Source: Burkholderia sp. MS389
GTDB lineage: Bacteria; Pseudomonadota; Gammaproteobacteria; Burkholderiales; Burkholderiaceae
Length of the DNA stretch: 64,000 bases
Assembly: GCF_016899425.1 (NCBI RefSeq)
Contig: NZ_CP045996.1
Span: 682,001-746,000 of the forward strand
Direction of reading: 5' to 3'
Both the position numbers and the translations under genes were made by a program. The first letter of the stretch is position 1. Each line of letters opens with the position of its first letter. Of this stretch, positions 46,246 to 54,452 are shown piece after piece. The notes under the pieces are model-generated. The model was given only the letters and a program-made list of their open reading frames with translations, did no database searches and was not told the DNA's origin.

Positions 46246-46286
46246 GCGGCAACTGCGGTTTTTGACGGTGATTAAATGATTCTCAT
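46246..46286 (+). promoter_or_regulatory. Recurring promoter motif, PuuB-like operon copy
   Basis: GCGGCAACTGCGG followed by TTTTTGACGGTGATTAAAT, then GATTCTCAT. It matches the motif at 40519-40559 over about 36 bases and partly that at 37505-37575, and lies about 45 bases before the ATG. Confidence 0.45.
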
Positions 46287-46332
46287 TGAACGGTCGCCGA
46301 TCGTCGTTGCGGAAATGCTCGAGAAGGATCCG

Positions 46333-47610
46333 ATGAAACTGGAATCGTACTGGCTGGATACCCGCCCCGCGTTTCGCGCCGGAAGCGTTGGCCCCGTCGA
46401 AGGGCGGGCCGACGTCGTCGTGATCGGCGGCGGGTTCACCGGTTTGTCGGCGGCGCTCGCGCTCGCGCAGCGCGGCGTTTCGGTGGTCGTGCTCGAAGCC
46501 GCGCAGGTCGCGGGCGAAGCGTCTGGCCGCAACGGCGGCCAGTGCAATACGGGCGTCGCGCAGGACTACGCGTCGCTGGCCGCCCGCATCGGCGCCGCGC
46601 AGGCGAAGCAGTTTTATCTCGCATACGAAAGCGCGGTGAAGAGCGTCGAGACGATCGTGACCGAACAGGCGATCGATTGCGATTTCCGGCGCGCCGGCAA
46701 GCTGAAGCTCGCCGCGAAGCCACAGCATTTCGCGGGGCTCGAAAAGACCTTCAACGCATTGCGGCGCGACGTCGATCCGGATATCGAACTGATCGAACCG
46801 TCGCGGATCCGCGACGAAATCGCATCCGACGGTTTCTACGGCGGGCTCCTGCAGCGCAACGGCGCACAGATGCACATGGGCAAGTTCGGCGTCGGCCTCG
46901 CGCAAGCGGCCGTGCGGGCCGGCGCACGCGTGGTCGAGCACGCGGCCGTCACGCAGATCGACCGGCTCGACGGCGAGCGCCACCGGATCACCAGCACCCG
47001 CGGCACGATCGTTGCCGACCGCGTTCTGGTCGCCACCGGCGCATCGCAGCACGGGCCGTTCGCGTGGTTCCGGCGACGCATCGCGCCGGTCGGCAGCTTC
47101 ATCGTCGTGACCGAGCCGCTGCCGGATGCGCAGCTGAACCGGCTGTTTCCGCATCGCCGCGCCTACGTGACGTCGCGCCAGATCGGCAACTACTTCCGCG
47201 TGACGCCCGACAACCGGCTGCTGTTCGGCGGCCGCGCGCGTTTCGCGATGTCGAGCCCGCGCTCCGACGCGAAGAGCGGCGACGTCCTGCGCGCCGGCAT
47301 GGCCGGCTACTTCCCGGAACTGGCCGGCGTGCGGCTCGACTACTGCTGGGGCGGGCTGGTGGACATCACCGCCGACCGGCTGCCGCGCGCGGGCCAGCAC
47401 GACGGGCTCTATTACTCGATGGGCTACAGCGGCCACGGCGTGCAGATGTCGGTGCACATGGGCCGCGTGATGGCCGACGTGCTGTATGGCGCGGCCGCGT
47501 CGAACCCGTGGCGCGAGCTCGACTGGCCGGCGATACCCGGCCATTTCGGGCACGCGTGGTTTTTGCCGCTCGTCGGCGCGTATTACCGGATGCAGGATTT
47601 CCTGCATTGA
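46333..47610 (+). CDS. PuuB-like FAD-dependent oxidoreductase (DAO family), copy 1
   Basis: A 425-residue flavoprotein. The N-terminal dinucleotide motif VVVIGGGFTGLSAALALAQ is followed by EASGRNGGQCNTGVAQDYA, then RRAGKLKLAAKPQH, and the C-terminal FAD contact YYSMGYSGHGVQMSVHMG. The pattern along the whole length is that of gamma-glutamylputrescine oxidase PuuB and Pseudomonas PauB. ATG 46333 is chosen because GAGAAGGAT precedes it and it aligns with the start of the paralogue at 50383, giving identical length. It would oxidise a blocked amine to an aldehyde plus ammonia and peroxide. The exact amine is unknown. Confidence 0.85.
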   Translation: MKLESYWLDTRPAFRAGSVGPVEGRADVVVIGGGFTGLSAALALAQRGVSVVVLEAAQVAGEASGRNGGQCNTGVAQDYASLAARIGAAQAKQFYLAYESAVKSVETIVTEQAIDCDFRRAGKLKLAAKPQHFAGLEKTFNALRRDVDPDIELIEPSRIRDEIASDGFYGGLLQRNGAQMHMGKFGVGLAQAAVRAGARVVEHAAVTQIDRLDGERHRITSTRGTIVADRVLVATGASQHGPFAWFRRRIAPVGSFIVVTEPLPDAQLNRLFPHRRAYVTSRQIGNYFRVTPDNRLLFGGRARFAMSSPRSDAKSGDVLRAGMAGYFPELAGVRLDYCWGGLVDITADRLPRAGQHDGLYYSMGYSGHGVQMSVHMGRVMADVLYGAAASNPWRELDWPAIPGHFGHAWFLPLVGAYYRMQDFLH

Positions 47611-47633
47611 AGCGCGCGCCGGGAGAATTCGAC

Positions 47634-48065
47634 ATGACAGTGCAATTCGTTGGCTCGCCGCGTGTCGCGCGGCCCGTGTCGCCGGCGATCGGCGACGTGC
47701 TGCGCACGATCGACGCGTCGTTCGCGCAGCCGCTGAACCTCGACACGCTCGCGGCGGTGGCCGGGTTGAGCGTGTCGCGCTTCACCGCGCGCTTTCGCAG
47801 CGAAACCGGGCTGTCGCCGCACCGGTATCTGTGTCTCGTGCGGATACGGCGGGCGCAGGACCTGTTGCGCGCCGGTCTCGCGCCGTCGGTCGTCGCGACC
47901 GACGTCGGCTTCTTCGATCAGAGCCATCTGTGCCGGCATTTCCGGCGCGTGCTCGGGATCACGCCGCGCGATTACATGGTCGCCCGTACGGGCGGCGCAC
48001 CGGTGCGAGCGCCATCGACGCGCATGCGCGCCGAACGCCGCGATGCATCGTGTCACGCGGCGTAA
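47634..48065 (+). CDS. AraC-type DNA-binding-domain-only regulator
   Basis: A 143-residue protein consisting almost only of the AraC double HTH: LDTLAAVAGLSVSRFTARFRSETGLSPHRYLCLVRIRRAQDLL and PSVVATDVGFFDQSHLCRHFRRVLGITPRDYM. There is no sensor domain, so it resembles small activators such as SoxS/MarA in layout. The ATG at 47634 has GGGAGAA upstream and lies 23 bases after the oxidase stop, in the same operon. It probably activates the oxidase genes or its own promoter. Confidence 0.87.
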   Translation: MTVQFVGSPRVARPVSPAIGDVLRTIDASFAQPLNLDTLAAVAGLSVSRFTARFRSETGLSPHRYLCLVRIRRAQDLLRAGLAPSVVATDVGFFDQSHLCRHFRRVLGITPRDYMVARTGGAPVRAPSTRMRAERRDASCHAA

Positions 48066-48186
48066 GCACACGTATGGACGACATGCCCCGCTGAGGATTT
48101 TCCGGCAGGCGAGCCGGCGAACGACGATTTCCGATATCGCGTGACCGCTTTCGAACGAATCCGTCACGCACTGCACAGGAGCAGAA

Positions 48187-48921
48187 ATGACCGCAGTTTT
48201 CGTGTTGCACCGGGCCGACGGCGCACCGTCTTCCACCGCATTCAGCAAGCAGGCGCTCGGCGCGAGCGATCCGTTCGCGTCGCATCGCGAGATCGCGTGG
48301 GAAGGCCCCGACGCGATGGCCGCGGGGCGCATCGGCTTCGTGGGCGAACTGGATGTGCCGAGCTTTCCGCACATCGAAACCCTCGTCGTCGTCCAGGGCG
48401 AGTTGACGCTCGAAGCGCCCGGGGCCGCACCGCTGGTGGTCGGCCCTGGGCAAGGCGCCGTGATCGGCTGCGGCACCGCGCTGCGTATCGCCGCGGCATC
48501 GCCGGTACTGCTGATGTTCTGCGCGGCAACGTGCGAGACACCGACGAAACGCGGCATCTTCGCGCTGCACGCCGACGCGAACTTCAAACCGTCCGCCACG
48601 CTGCCGGCCGAGGTGCTGCTCGGCCCCGCGCCGCAATGCCGCAGCGACAACGTGTTCACCGACGACGGCGCCGGGTACTGCGCGGGCACGTGGGATTCGA
48701 CGCCGTATCACCGGATCGTCCGGCCGCATCGCGCGAACGAGTTCATGTTCCTGCTGGACGGCGGCGTCCGGTTCGCGGCGCCCGACGGCAGCGTGCAGTC
48801 GCTGGGCACCGGCGACGCGCTGTTCGTGCCGCGCGGCGCGTCGATCGGGTGGGAAAGCAGCGAACGCGTCGCGAAGTTCTACGTGATGCAGAACGTCAAA
48901 CCCTCCACCGAACGAGACTGA
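48187..48921 (+). CDS. Bicupin-domain protein
   Basis: A 244-residue protein with two cupin folds: first HIETLVVVQGELTLEAPGAAPLVVGPGQGAVIGCG (about residues 58-95), second RANEFMFLLDGGVRFAAPDGSVQSLGTGDALFVPRGASIGWESSE (about 183-230). Motif 1 His/Glu ligands are only partly present, so metal binding is uncertain. AGGAGCAG sits before the ATG. Its stop is two bases before the next oxidase start, so the two are coupled. Such bicupins in amine clusters are of unknown activity. Confidence 0.75.
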   Translation: MTAVFVLHRADGAPSSTAFSKQALGASDPFASHREIAWEGPDAMAAGRIGFVGELDVPSFPHIETLVVVQGELTLEAPGAAPLVVGPGQGAVIGCGTALRIAAASPVLLMFCAATCETPTKRGIFALHADANFKPSATLPAEVLLGPAPQCRSDNVFTDDGAGYCAGTWDSTPYHRIVRPHRANEFMFLLDGGVRFAAPDGSVQSLGTGDALFVPRGASIGWESSERVAKFYVMQNVKPSTERD

Positions 48922-48923
48922 GC

Positions 48924-50249
48924 ATGTCCCCTCCGCTGCGCCATATCGAAACCTTGTCCACGCCGCCGGCCGCGGCCGACGTCGTCGTGATCGGCGGCGG
49001 CATCATCGGCGTCTTCACCGCCTACTATCTGGCCCGCCGCGGCATATCGGTCGCGCTCGTCGAGAAAGGGCGCATCGGCGCCGAACAGTCGAGCCGCAAC
49101 TGGGGCTGGTGCCGCCAGCAGAACCGCGATGCGCGCGAGTTGCCGATGGCGAGCAAGAGCATCGATCTGTGGGAACGATTCGCCGCCGAATCCGGAGAAG
49201 ACACCGGCTTTCATCGCTGCGGGCTGCTGTATCTCAGCAACGACGAGGCCGAGCTGTCCCGCTGGGCCAGCTGGGGCGAATTCGCGAAGACCGCCGGTGT
49301 GACCACATACATGCTCGACAGCAAGCAGGCCGCCGAGCGCGGACGGGCGACCGGGCAGCAGTGGAAGGGCGGCGTGTTCTCGCCGACCGACGGCACGGCC
49401 GATCCGGGCAAGGCCGCGCCGGCCGTGGCCGCCGCGCTGATCAAGCTGGGCGGCAGTGTTCACCAGCACTGCGCGGCGCGCGGCATCGAGCTCGAAGGCG
49501 GCCGTGTCGCGGGCGTCGTCACCGAGGCGGGCGTCATCAAGACGCGAACGGCCGTGATGGCCGGCGGCGCATGGGCGTCGTCGTTCTGCCGCCAGCTCGG
49601 CATTCGCTTTCCGCAAGCGTCGATCCGTCAGTCGATCCTGAGCGTGTCGCCCGTCGACACGCCGTTGCCGGATGCGATGTACACGTCCGGCGTGTCCATC
49701 ACGCGCCGCAGCGACGGACGCTACGCATTGGCGATCAGCGGCCGCGCGCGCGTGGACCTGACGCCGCAGTTCCTGCGCTTCGCGCCGCAATTCGTGCCGA
49801 TGTTCGCGAAACGCTGGCGCAATCTGCTGCCGGGCGGCCTCGAAGGCGTGCGTGGCGGCCATGAAACGTTGAAGCGCTGGCGCCTCGACGCGCCGACGCC
49901 GATGGAAGCCGTACGCATTCTCGATCCGAAGCCCGACATGCCGACGATCACCGAAACGTACCGACGCGCGTCCGAACTGCTGCCCGAACTGCGCGAAGCG
50001 AAGATCACGCACGCGTGGGCCGGGTTCGTCGACAGCACGCCGGACGGCGTGCCGGGCATCGGCGAAGTGCCGGGCGTGCCGGGGCTCATCCTCGCGGCGG
50101 GGTTTTCGGGTCACGGCTTCGGGATCGGCCCGGGCGCCGGGCACCTGATCGCCGATCTCGCATCCGGTGCGCAACCTTTCGTGGACCCGGCGCCGTACCG
50201 GCCCGGACGGTTCAGCGAGTCCGCGTGGGGCAAGGTCGCCGATTTTTGA
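48924..50249 (+). CDS. DAO-family FAD-dependent oxidoreductase (sarcosine/D-amino acid oxidase type)
   Basis: A 441-residue flavoprotein with VVVIGGGIIGVFTAYYLARRG near residue 20, then QSSRNWGWCRQQNRDARELPMASKS, and the C-terminal FAD loop GLILAAGFSGHGFGIGPGAGHLIADL. It differs from the PuuB-like pair (Trp-Gly-Trp-Cys loop instead of NGGQ) and is closer to amino-acid or sarcosine-type dehydrogenases. The ATG at 48924 follows the bicupin stop directly; upstream in-frame codons belong to other frames. It probably oxidises another N-substituted amino acid or amine of the same pathway. Confidence 0.82.
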   Translation: MSPPLRHIETLSTPPAAADVVVIGGGIIGVFTAYYLARRGISVALVEKGRIGAEQSSRNWGWCRQQNRDARELPMASKSIDLWERFAAESGEDTGFHRCGLLYLSNDEAELSRWASWGEFAKTAGVTTYMLDSKQAAERGRATGQQWKGGVFSPTDGTADPGKAAPAVAAALIKLGGSVHQHCAARGIELEGGRVAGVVTEAGVIKTRTAVMAGGAWASSFCRQLGIRFPQASIRQSILSVSPVDTPLPDAMYTSGVSITRRSDGRYALAISGRARVDLTPQFLRFAPQFVPMFAKRWRNLLPGGLEGVRGGHETLKRWRLDAPTPMEAVRILDPKPDMPTITETYRRASELLPELREAKITHAWAGFVDSTPDGVPGIGEVPGVPGLILAAGFSGHGFGIGPGAGHLIADLASGAQPFVDPAPYRPGRFSESAWGKVADF

Positions 50250-50382
50250 TGCAACGCCGTTACATGGATGAGCGGTCGCCTGAGTACGACGCGCATCGAG
50301 CCGGACCGCCCGCGAGCGGCCGGATCGGTGCGGCGAACGTTCGCCGGTCCGTCAGTGCGATGCGACAGCTTGGGAGTGCGTG

Positions 50383-51660
50383 ATGCGTTTCAGTTCGTAC
50401 TGGCTCGATACGTCGGAGCCATTCGTGAGCCACTCGCCGGAATTGCCCGACGGCAGCTGCGACGTGCTGGTGGTAGGCGGTGGGATCACCGGTTCGGCCG
50501 CCGCGCTGGCGCTGGCCAAGAAGGGCGCGCGCGTGATCGTCTGCGAGGCGGGCACCGTCGGCCAGGCGGCGTCGGGCCGCAACGGCGGCATGTGCAACAA
50601 CGGCTTCGCGCAGGATTACGCGTCGCTGTCGCAACGTCTCGGTACGGAACTGGCGAACCGGCTCTATCTGGCGTTCGACGCGGGCGTCGACACGGTCGAG
50701 CGGCTCGTGAAAGAAGAGTCGATCGATTGCCATTTCGCCCGCACCGGCAAGCTGAAGCTCGCGGCGAAGCCCGAGCACTACGACAAGCTCGCGCGCAGCC
50801 AGGCATTGCTCGCGGCGAGCGTGGACCCCGACACGCGCCTGGTGACGAAGGCCGAGCTGCGCGACGAGATCGGCTCGGATCGTTATCACGGCGGGCTGCT
50901 GTTCGGCAAGAGCGCGGGGATGCATGTCGGCCGTTACGTACGCGGCCTGGCGCGCGCTGCGCAGGCGCGCGGCGCGCACATCGTCGAGCAGGCGCCGGTG
51001 CTGGAATTGAAGCGGGACACGCGCGGCACCTATGCGGCGCGCACCCCGCTCGGCGAAATCCGTGCGCGCCAGGTGCTGCTCGCGAGCGGCATTTCGCACG
51101 TCGGGCCGTTCGGCTGGATTCGCCGCAGGGTCGTGCCCGTGGGCGCCTTCATCATCGTCACCGAGCCGTTGCCGCGCGAGCTGCTCGATCGCCTGCTGCC
51201 GACACGCCGGATGGCCACCGACACGAAGAACTTCGTCAACTTCTTCCGGACGACGCCCGACGGCCGTCTGCTGTTCGGCGGCCGCGCGCGGTTCGCGACG
51301 TCGAATCCGCGTTCGGACGAAAAGAGTGGCGCGATCCTGCGGCGTCAACTGGCCGCCGTGTTTCCCGGGCTGGCCAGCGTACGCATCGACTACTGCTGGG
51401 GCGGGATGGTCGACATGACGGCCAACCGGCTGCCGCGCGCGGGCGAGCGAGACGGCGTTTACTACTCGATGGGCTATAGCGGCCACGGCACGCACATGGC
51501 CACGCTGATGGGCACGTTGATGGCCGAGATCATGGACGGACGCGCCGACCTCAACCCGTGGAAAGGGTTCGACTGGCCCGCGATTCCGGGTCACTTCGGC
51601 AAACCGTGGTTCCTGCCGTTCGTCGGCGCCTGGTATCGACTCAAGGACTCTTTTCAATGA
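50383..51660 (+). CDS. PuuB-like FAD-dependent oxidoreductase (DAO family), copy 2
   Basis: A 425-residue paralogue of the oxidase at 46333, with exactly the same length and parallel motifs: SSYWLDTSEPF, VLVVGGGITGSAAALALAKKG, AASGRNGGMCNNGFAQDYASL, ARTGKLKLAAKPEHY and YYSMGYSGHGTHMATLMG. GGAGTGCGTG precedes the ATG. Its end overlaps the aldehyde dehydrogenase start by four bases (ATGA), which ties amine oxidation directly to aldehyde oxidation. Two copies may act on two amine ends or two substrates. Confidence 0.86.
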   Translation: MRFSSYWLDTSEPFVSHSPELPDGSCDVLVVGGGITGSAAALALAKKGARVIVCEAGTVGQAASGRNGGMCNNGFAQDYASLSQRLGTELANRLYLAFDAGVDTVERLVKEESIDCHFARTGKLKLAAKPEHYDKLARSQALLAASVDPDTRLVTKAELRDEIGSDRYHGGLLFGKSAGMHVGRYVRGLARAAQARGAHIVEQAPVLELKRDTRGTYAARTPLGEIRARQVLLASGISHVGPFGWIRRRVVPVGAFIIVTEPLPRELLDRLLPTRRMATDTKNFVNFFRTTPDGRLLFGGRARFATSNPRSDEKSGAILRRQLAAVFPGLASVRIDYCWGGMVDMTANRLPRAGERDGVYYSMGYSGHGTHMATLMGTLMAEIMDGRADLNPWKGFDWPAIPGHFGKPWFLPFVGAWYRLKDSFQ

Positions 51661-53114
51661 ATTCCCCTGTTGTTCACCTGATGCAAGCCGGCCGGCTCGA
51701 GCGTTTCTTCATCGACGGCGACTGGGTGTTGCCCGACGGCAGCGACCGGTTCGCAGTCGTCAGTCCGTCCACCGAGGACACGCTGGGCGAGATCCCGCTC
51801 GGCAGTGCGCGCGACGCCGACCGCGCGGTGCAGGCCGCGCGCCGCGCGTTCGAACGCTGGTCCGCGACGTCGCCGCAGGAACGCGCGGCGCTGCTCGACC
51901 GCGTGCATGCGCTGATGCTGGAGCGCGCCGAACTGTTCGCCGCCGCGCTCGCGATGGAAATGGGCGCACCGATCGGCTATGCGCGTGCCGCGCACGTGCC
52001 GCTCGCGGCCGAACATATCCGCGTCGCACGCGACAACCTCGCGCGCTACCCGTTCATCGAGCGGCGCGGAACGACCGCGGTCGCGCGCGAGCCGATCGGC
52101 GTGTGTGCGCTGATCACGCCGTGGAACTGGCCGATCTACCAGATCACCGCGAAGGTCGGGCCGGCGCTCGCGGCCGGCTGCACAGTGGTGCTGAAGCCGA
52201 GCGAGCTGTCGCCGCTCAGCGCGCTGCTGTTCGCGGAAGTGCTCGTCGACGCGGGCGTGCCCGCCGGCGTCTTCAACCTCGTGAGCGGCAGCGGCGAAAC
52301 GGTGGGCGCGGCGCTTTCGTCGCACCCGGAGGTCGACATGGTGTCGATCACCGGCTCGACGCGCGCCGGCGTGCTCGTCGCGCAGGCGGCCGCGCCGACC
52401 GTCAAGCGCGTCGCGCAGGAACTGGGCGGCAAGTCGCCGAACATCGTGTTGCCGGACGCGGACCTGTCGCGTGCGGTCCCGCCCGGCGTGGCCGCCGCGT
52501 TCCGCAACATGGGGCAGTCGTGCAGCGCGCCGACCCGCATGATCGTGCCGCGCGCCGTGCTCGGCGAGGTCGAGGCACTGGCCGTCGCGGCGATGCAAAC
52601 GCTCGTCGTCGGCGATCCGTTCGACGAGGCCACGACGCACGGGCCGCTGGCCAATCGCGCACAGTTCGGGCGGGTTGCGCAGATGATCGACGTGGGCATC
52701 GACGAACGCGCGAAGCTGATCGCCGGCGGCCCCGGCCGGCCCGCGGGTCTCGAGCGCGGCTTTTATGCGCGGCCGACGATTTTCTCCGAGGTGCGCACCG
52801 ACATGGCGATCGCGCAGCAGGAGATCTTCGGCCCGGTGCTCGCGATCCTGCCTTACGACACCGTCGACGAAGCGATCGCGATCGCGAACGATACGGTCTA
52901 CGGGCTCGGCGCGCACGTGCAGGGCACCGACAAGGACCGCGTACGCGCGGTGGCCGCCCGCATCCGCGCGGGGCAGGTGCATCTGAACTACCCGGCATGG
53001 GACCCTCAGGCGCCGTTCGGCGGGTACAAGCAGTCGGGCAACGGCCGCGAGTACGGGATCGAAGGGATGGAGGAGTACATGGAGATCAAGTCGATCGTCG
53101 GCTTTTACGACTGA
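51657..53114 (+). CDS. NAD-dependent aldehyde dehydrogenase coupled to the PuuB-like oxidase
   Basis: A 485-residue aldehyde dehydrogenase. ITPWNWPIYQITAKVGPALAAGC and ITGSTRAGVLVAQAAAPTVK form the cofactor site, the base Glu is in QELGGKSPNIVLP and the nucleophile Cys in GQSCSAPTRM. The ATG at 51657 overlaps the oxidase stop. It fits the PuuC/PauC position: oxidation of the aldehyde released by the flavoprotein to an acid. The substrate is inferred from the coupling. Confidence 0.88.
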   Translation: MNSPVVHLMQAGRLERFFIDGDWVLPDGSDRFAVVSPSTEDTLGEIPLGSARDADRAVQAARRAFERWSATSPQERAALLDRVHALMLERAELFAAALAMEMGAPIGYARAAHVPLAAEHIRVARDNLARYPFIERRGTTAVAREPIGVCALITPWNWPIYQITAKVGPALAAGCTVVLKPSELSPLSALLFAEVLVDAGVPAGVFNLVSGSGETVGAALSSHPEVDMVSITGSTRAGVLVAQAAAPTVKRVAQELGGKSPNIVLPDADLSRAVPPGVAAAFRNMGQSCSAPTRMIVPRAVLGEVEALAVAAMQTLVVGDPFDEATTHGPLANRAQFGRVAQMIDVGIDERAKLIAGGPGRPAGLERGFYARPTIFSEVRTDMAIAQQEIFGPVLAILPYDTVDEAIAIANDTVYGLGAHVQGTDKDRVRAVAARIRAGQVHLNYPAWDPQAPFGGYKQSGNGREYGIEGMEEYMEIKSIVGFYD

Positions 53115-53174
53115 CGCAGTCGCTGCGCGCGATTCGCGCCGGCAGTACAGTTCGAAGCCCGCTACATTCCGAAG

Positions 53175-54371
53175 GTGCCGAAATTGGACAACCCCGTGAT
53201 TCCCGACACATCGCTGCAAACGCATCACGCGCACTGGGCGAAGCTGCGCCGCGATCTGCATGCGCATCCCGAATTGCGATTCGAAGAACACCGGACGGCG
53301 GACGTCGTCGCCCGCGAGCTCGAGGCGCTCGGCTATGCGGTGTCGCGCGGGCTCGGCGGCACGGGCGTCGTCGCGAGCCTGCCCGGCGCGGATCCGCGCC
53401 GCGGCATCGTGCTGCGCGCCGATCTGGACGCGTTGCCGATCCACGAAGCCAACGACTTCGCGCACGCGTCGTGCACGCACGGGATCATGCATGCGTGCGG
53501 CCATGACGGCCATACCGTGATGTTGCTCGGCGCCGCACGCGTGCTGAAGGAACTGCCGCAGTTGCCGGGCACCGTCCATTTCGTGTTTCAGCCGGGCGAA
53601 GAGGGCGGCGCGGGCGCGCGCAAGATGATCGACGACGGGCTGTTCGAGCAATACCCGACGGAAGCGGTATTCGGCATGCACAACTGGCCCGGTCTGCCGG
53701 CCGGGCATTTCGGGTTGCGCACCGGCCCGATCATGGCCGCGGGCTCGCGCTTCAGGATCACGGTGACGGGCAAGGGCGCGCACGCGGCGCAGCCGCATCT
53801 GGGCATCGATCCGGTGCCGCTCGCGTGCTCGATGGTGCTGCAGTGCCAAACCATCGCAGCGCGGCACAAGGACCCTGTCGACCCGGCGGTCATTTCCGTC
53901 TGCATGTTCCATGCGGGCACGACGGACAACGTGATTCCGGACACCGCCGAGCTGCGCGGCACGATCCGCACGCTGTCGTCGGCGTTGCAGCAGAAGCTGC
54001 AGCGCGACGTGCGGCTCGCGTGCGAAGGGCTCGCGGCGGCCTATGGCGCGCAGGTCGACGTGGAGTTTTTTCAGTACTACCCGGCGACGGTCAACACGCC
54101 GGCCGAGACGGCGCTGTGCGAAGCGGTGATTCGCGATACGTTCGGCGAGGCGCGCGTCGAGCGCGACGTGCCGCCGAACATGACGTCCGAGGACTTCGGC
54201 TTCATGCTGGAGGAACGGCCGGGTGCGTACGTGCTGATCGGCAATGCGAAGGACGGCGCGGCCTCACCGGCGCTGCATCACCCGAAATACGACTTCAACG
54301 ACGACATCATTCCGGCCGGCGTCCGGTACTGGGTCGCGTTGGCGCAGCATTACTTCGCGCGATCGCGATGA
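53175..54371 (+). CDS. M20 family metal-dependent amidohydrolase (hippurate hydrolase type)
   Basis: A 398-residue M20D peptidase-like protein: LHAHPELRFEEHRTA, the metal site MHACGHDGHTVMLLGAAR near residue 108, the catalytic Glu in FQPGEEGGAGARKM near 140, dimerisation domain GKGAHAAQPHLGIDP, and the last ligand region MTSEDFGFML near residue 338. It starts at GTG 53175. It removes an acyl group from an amine or amino acid. In this operon it could deblock the acid produced by the aldehyde dehydrogenase, taking the place PuuD has in the glutamyl route. Confidence 0.88.
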   Translation: MPKLDNPVIPDTSLQTHHAHWAKLRRDLHAHPELRFEEHRTADVVARELEALGYAVSRGLGGTGVVASLPGADPRRGIVLRADLDALPIHEANDFAHASCTHGIMHACGHDGHTVMLLGAARVLKELPQLPGTVHFVFQPGEEGGAGARKMIDDGLFEQYPTEAVFGMHNWPGLPAGHFGLRTGPIMAAGSRFRITVTGKGAHAAQPHLGIDPVPLACSMVLQCQTIAARHKDPVDPAVISVCMFHAGTTDNVIPDTAELRGTIRTLSSALQQKLQRDVRLACEGLAAAYGAQVDVEFFQYYPATVNTPAETALCEAVIRDTFGEARVERDVPPNMTSEDFGFMLEERPGAYVLIGNAKDGAASPALHHPKYDFNDDIIPAGVRYWVALAQHYFARSR

Positions 54372-54452
54372 TGCGCGAAGCCGGCATTGAAGTCGGGCCG
54401 TGGCGCACGACGACACTTTTGTAACGATTGCTTGATGAAACAGGAAAACGAG

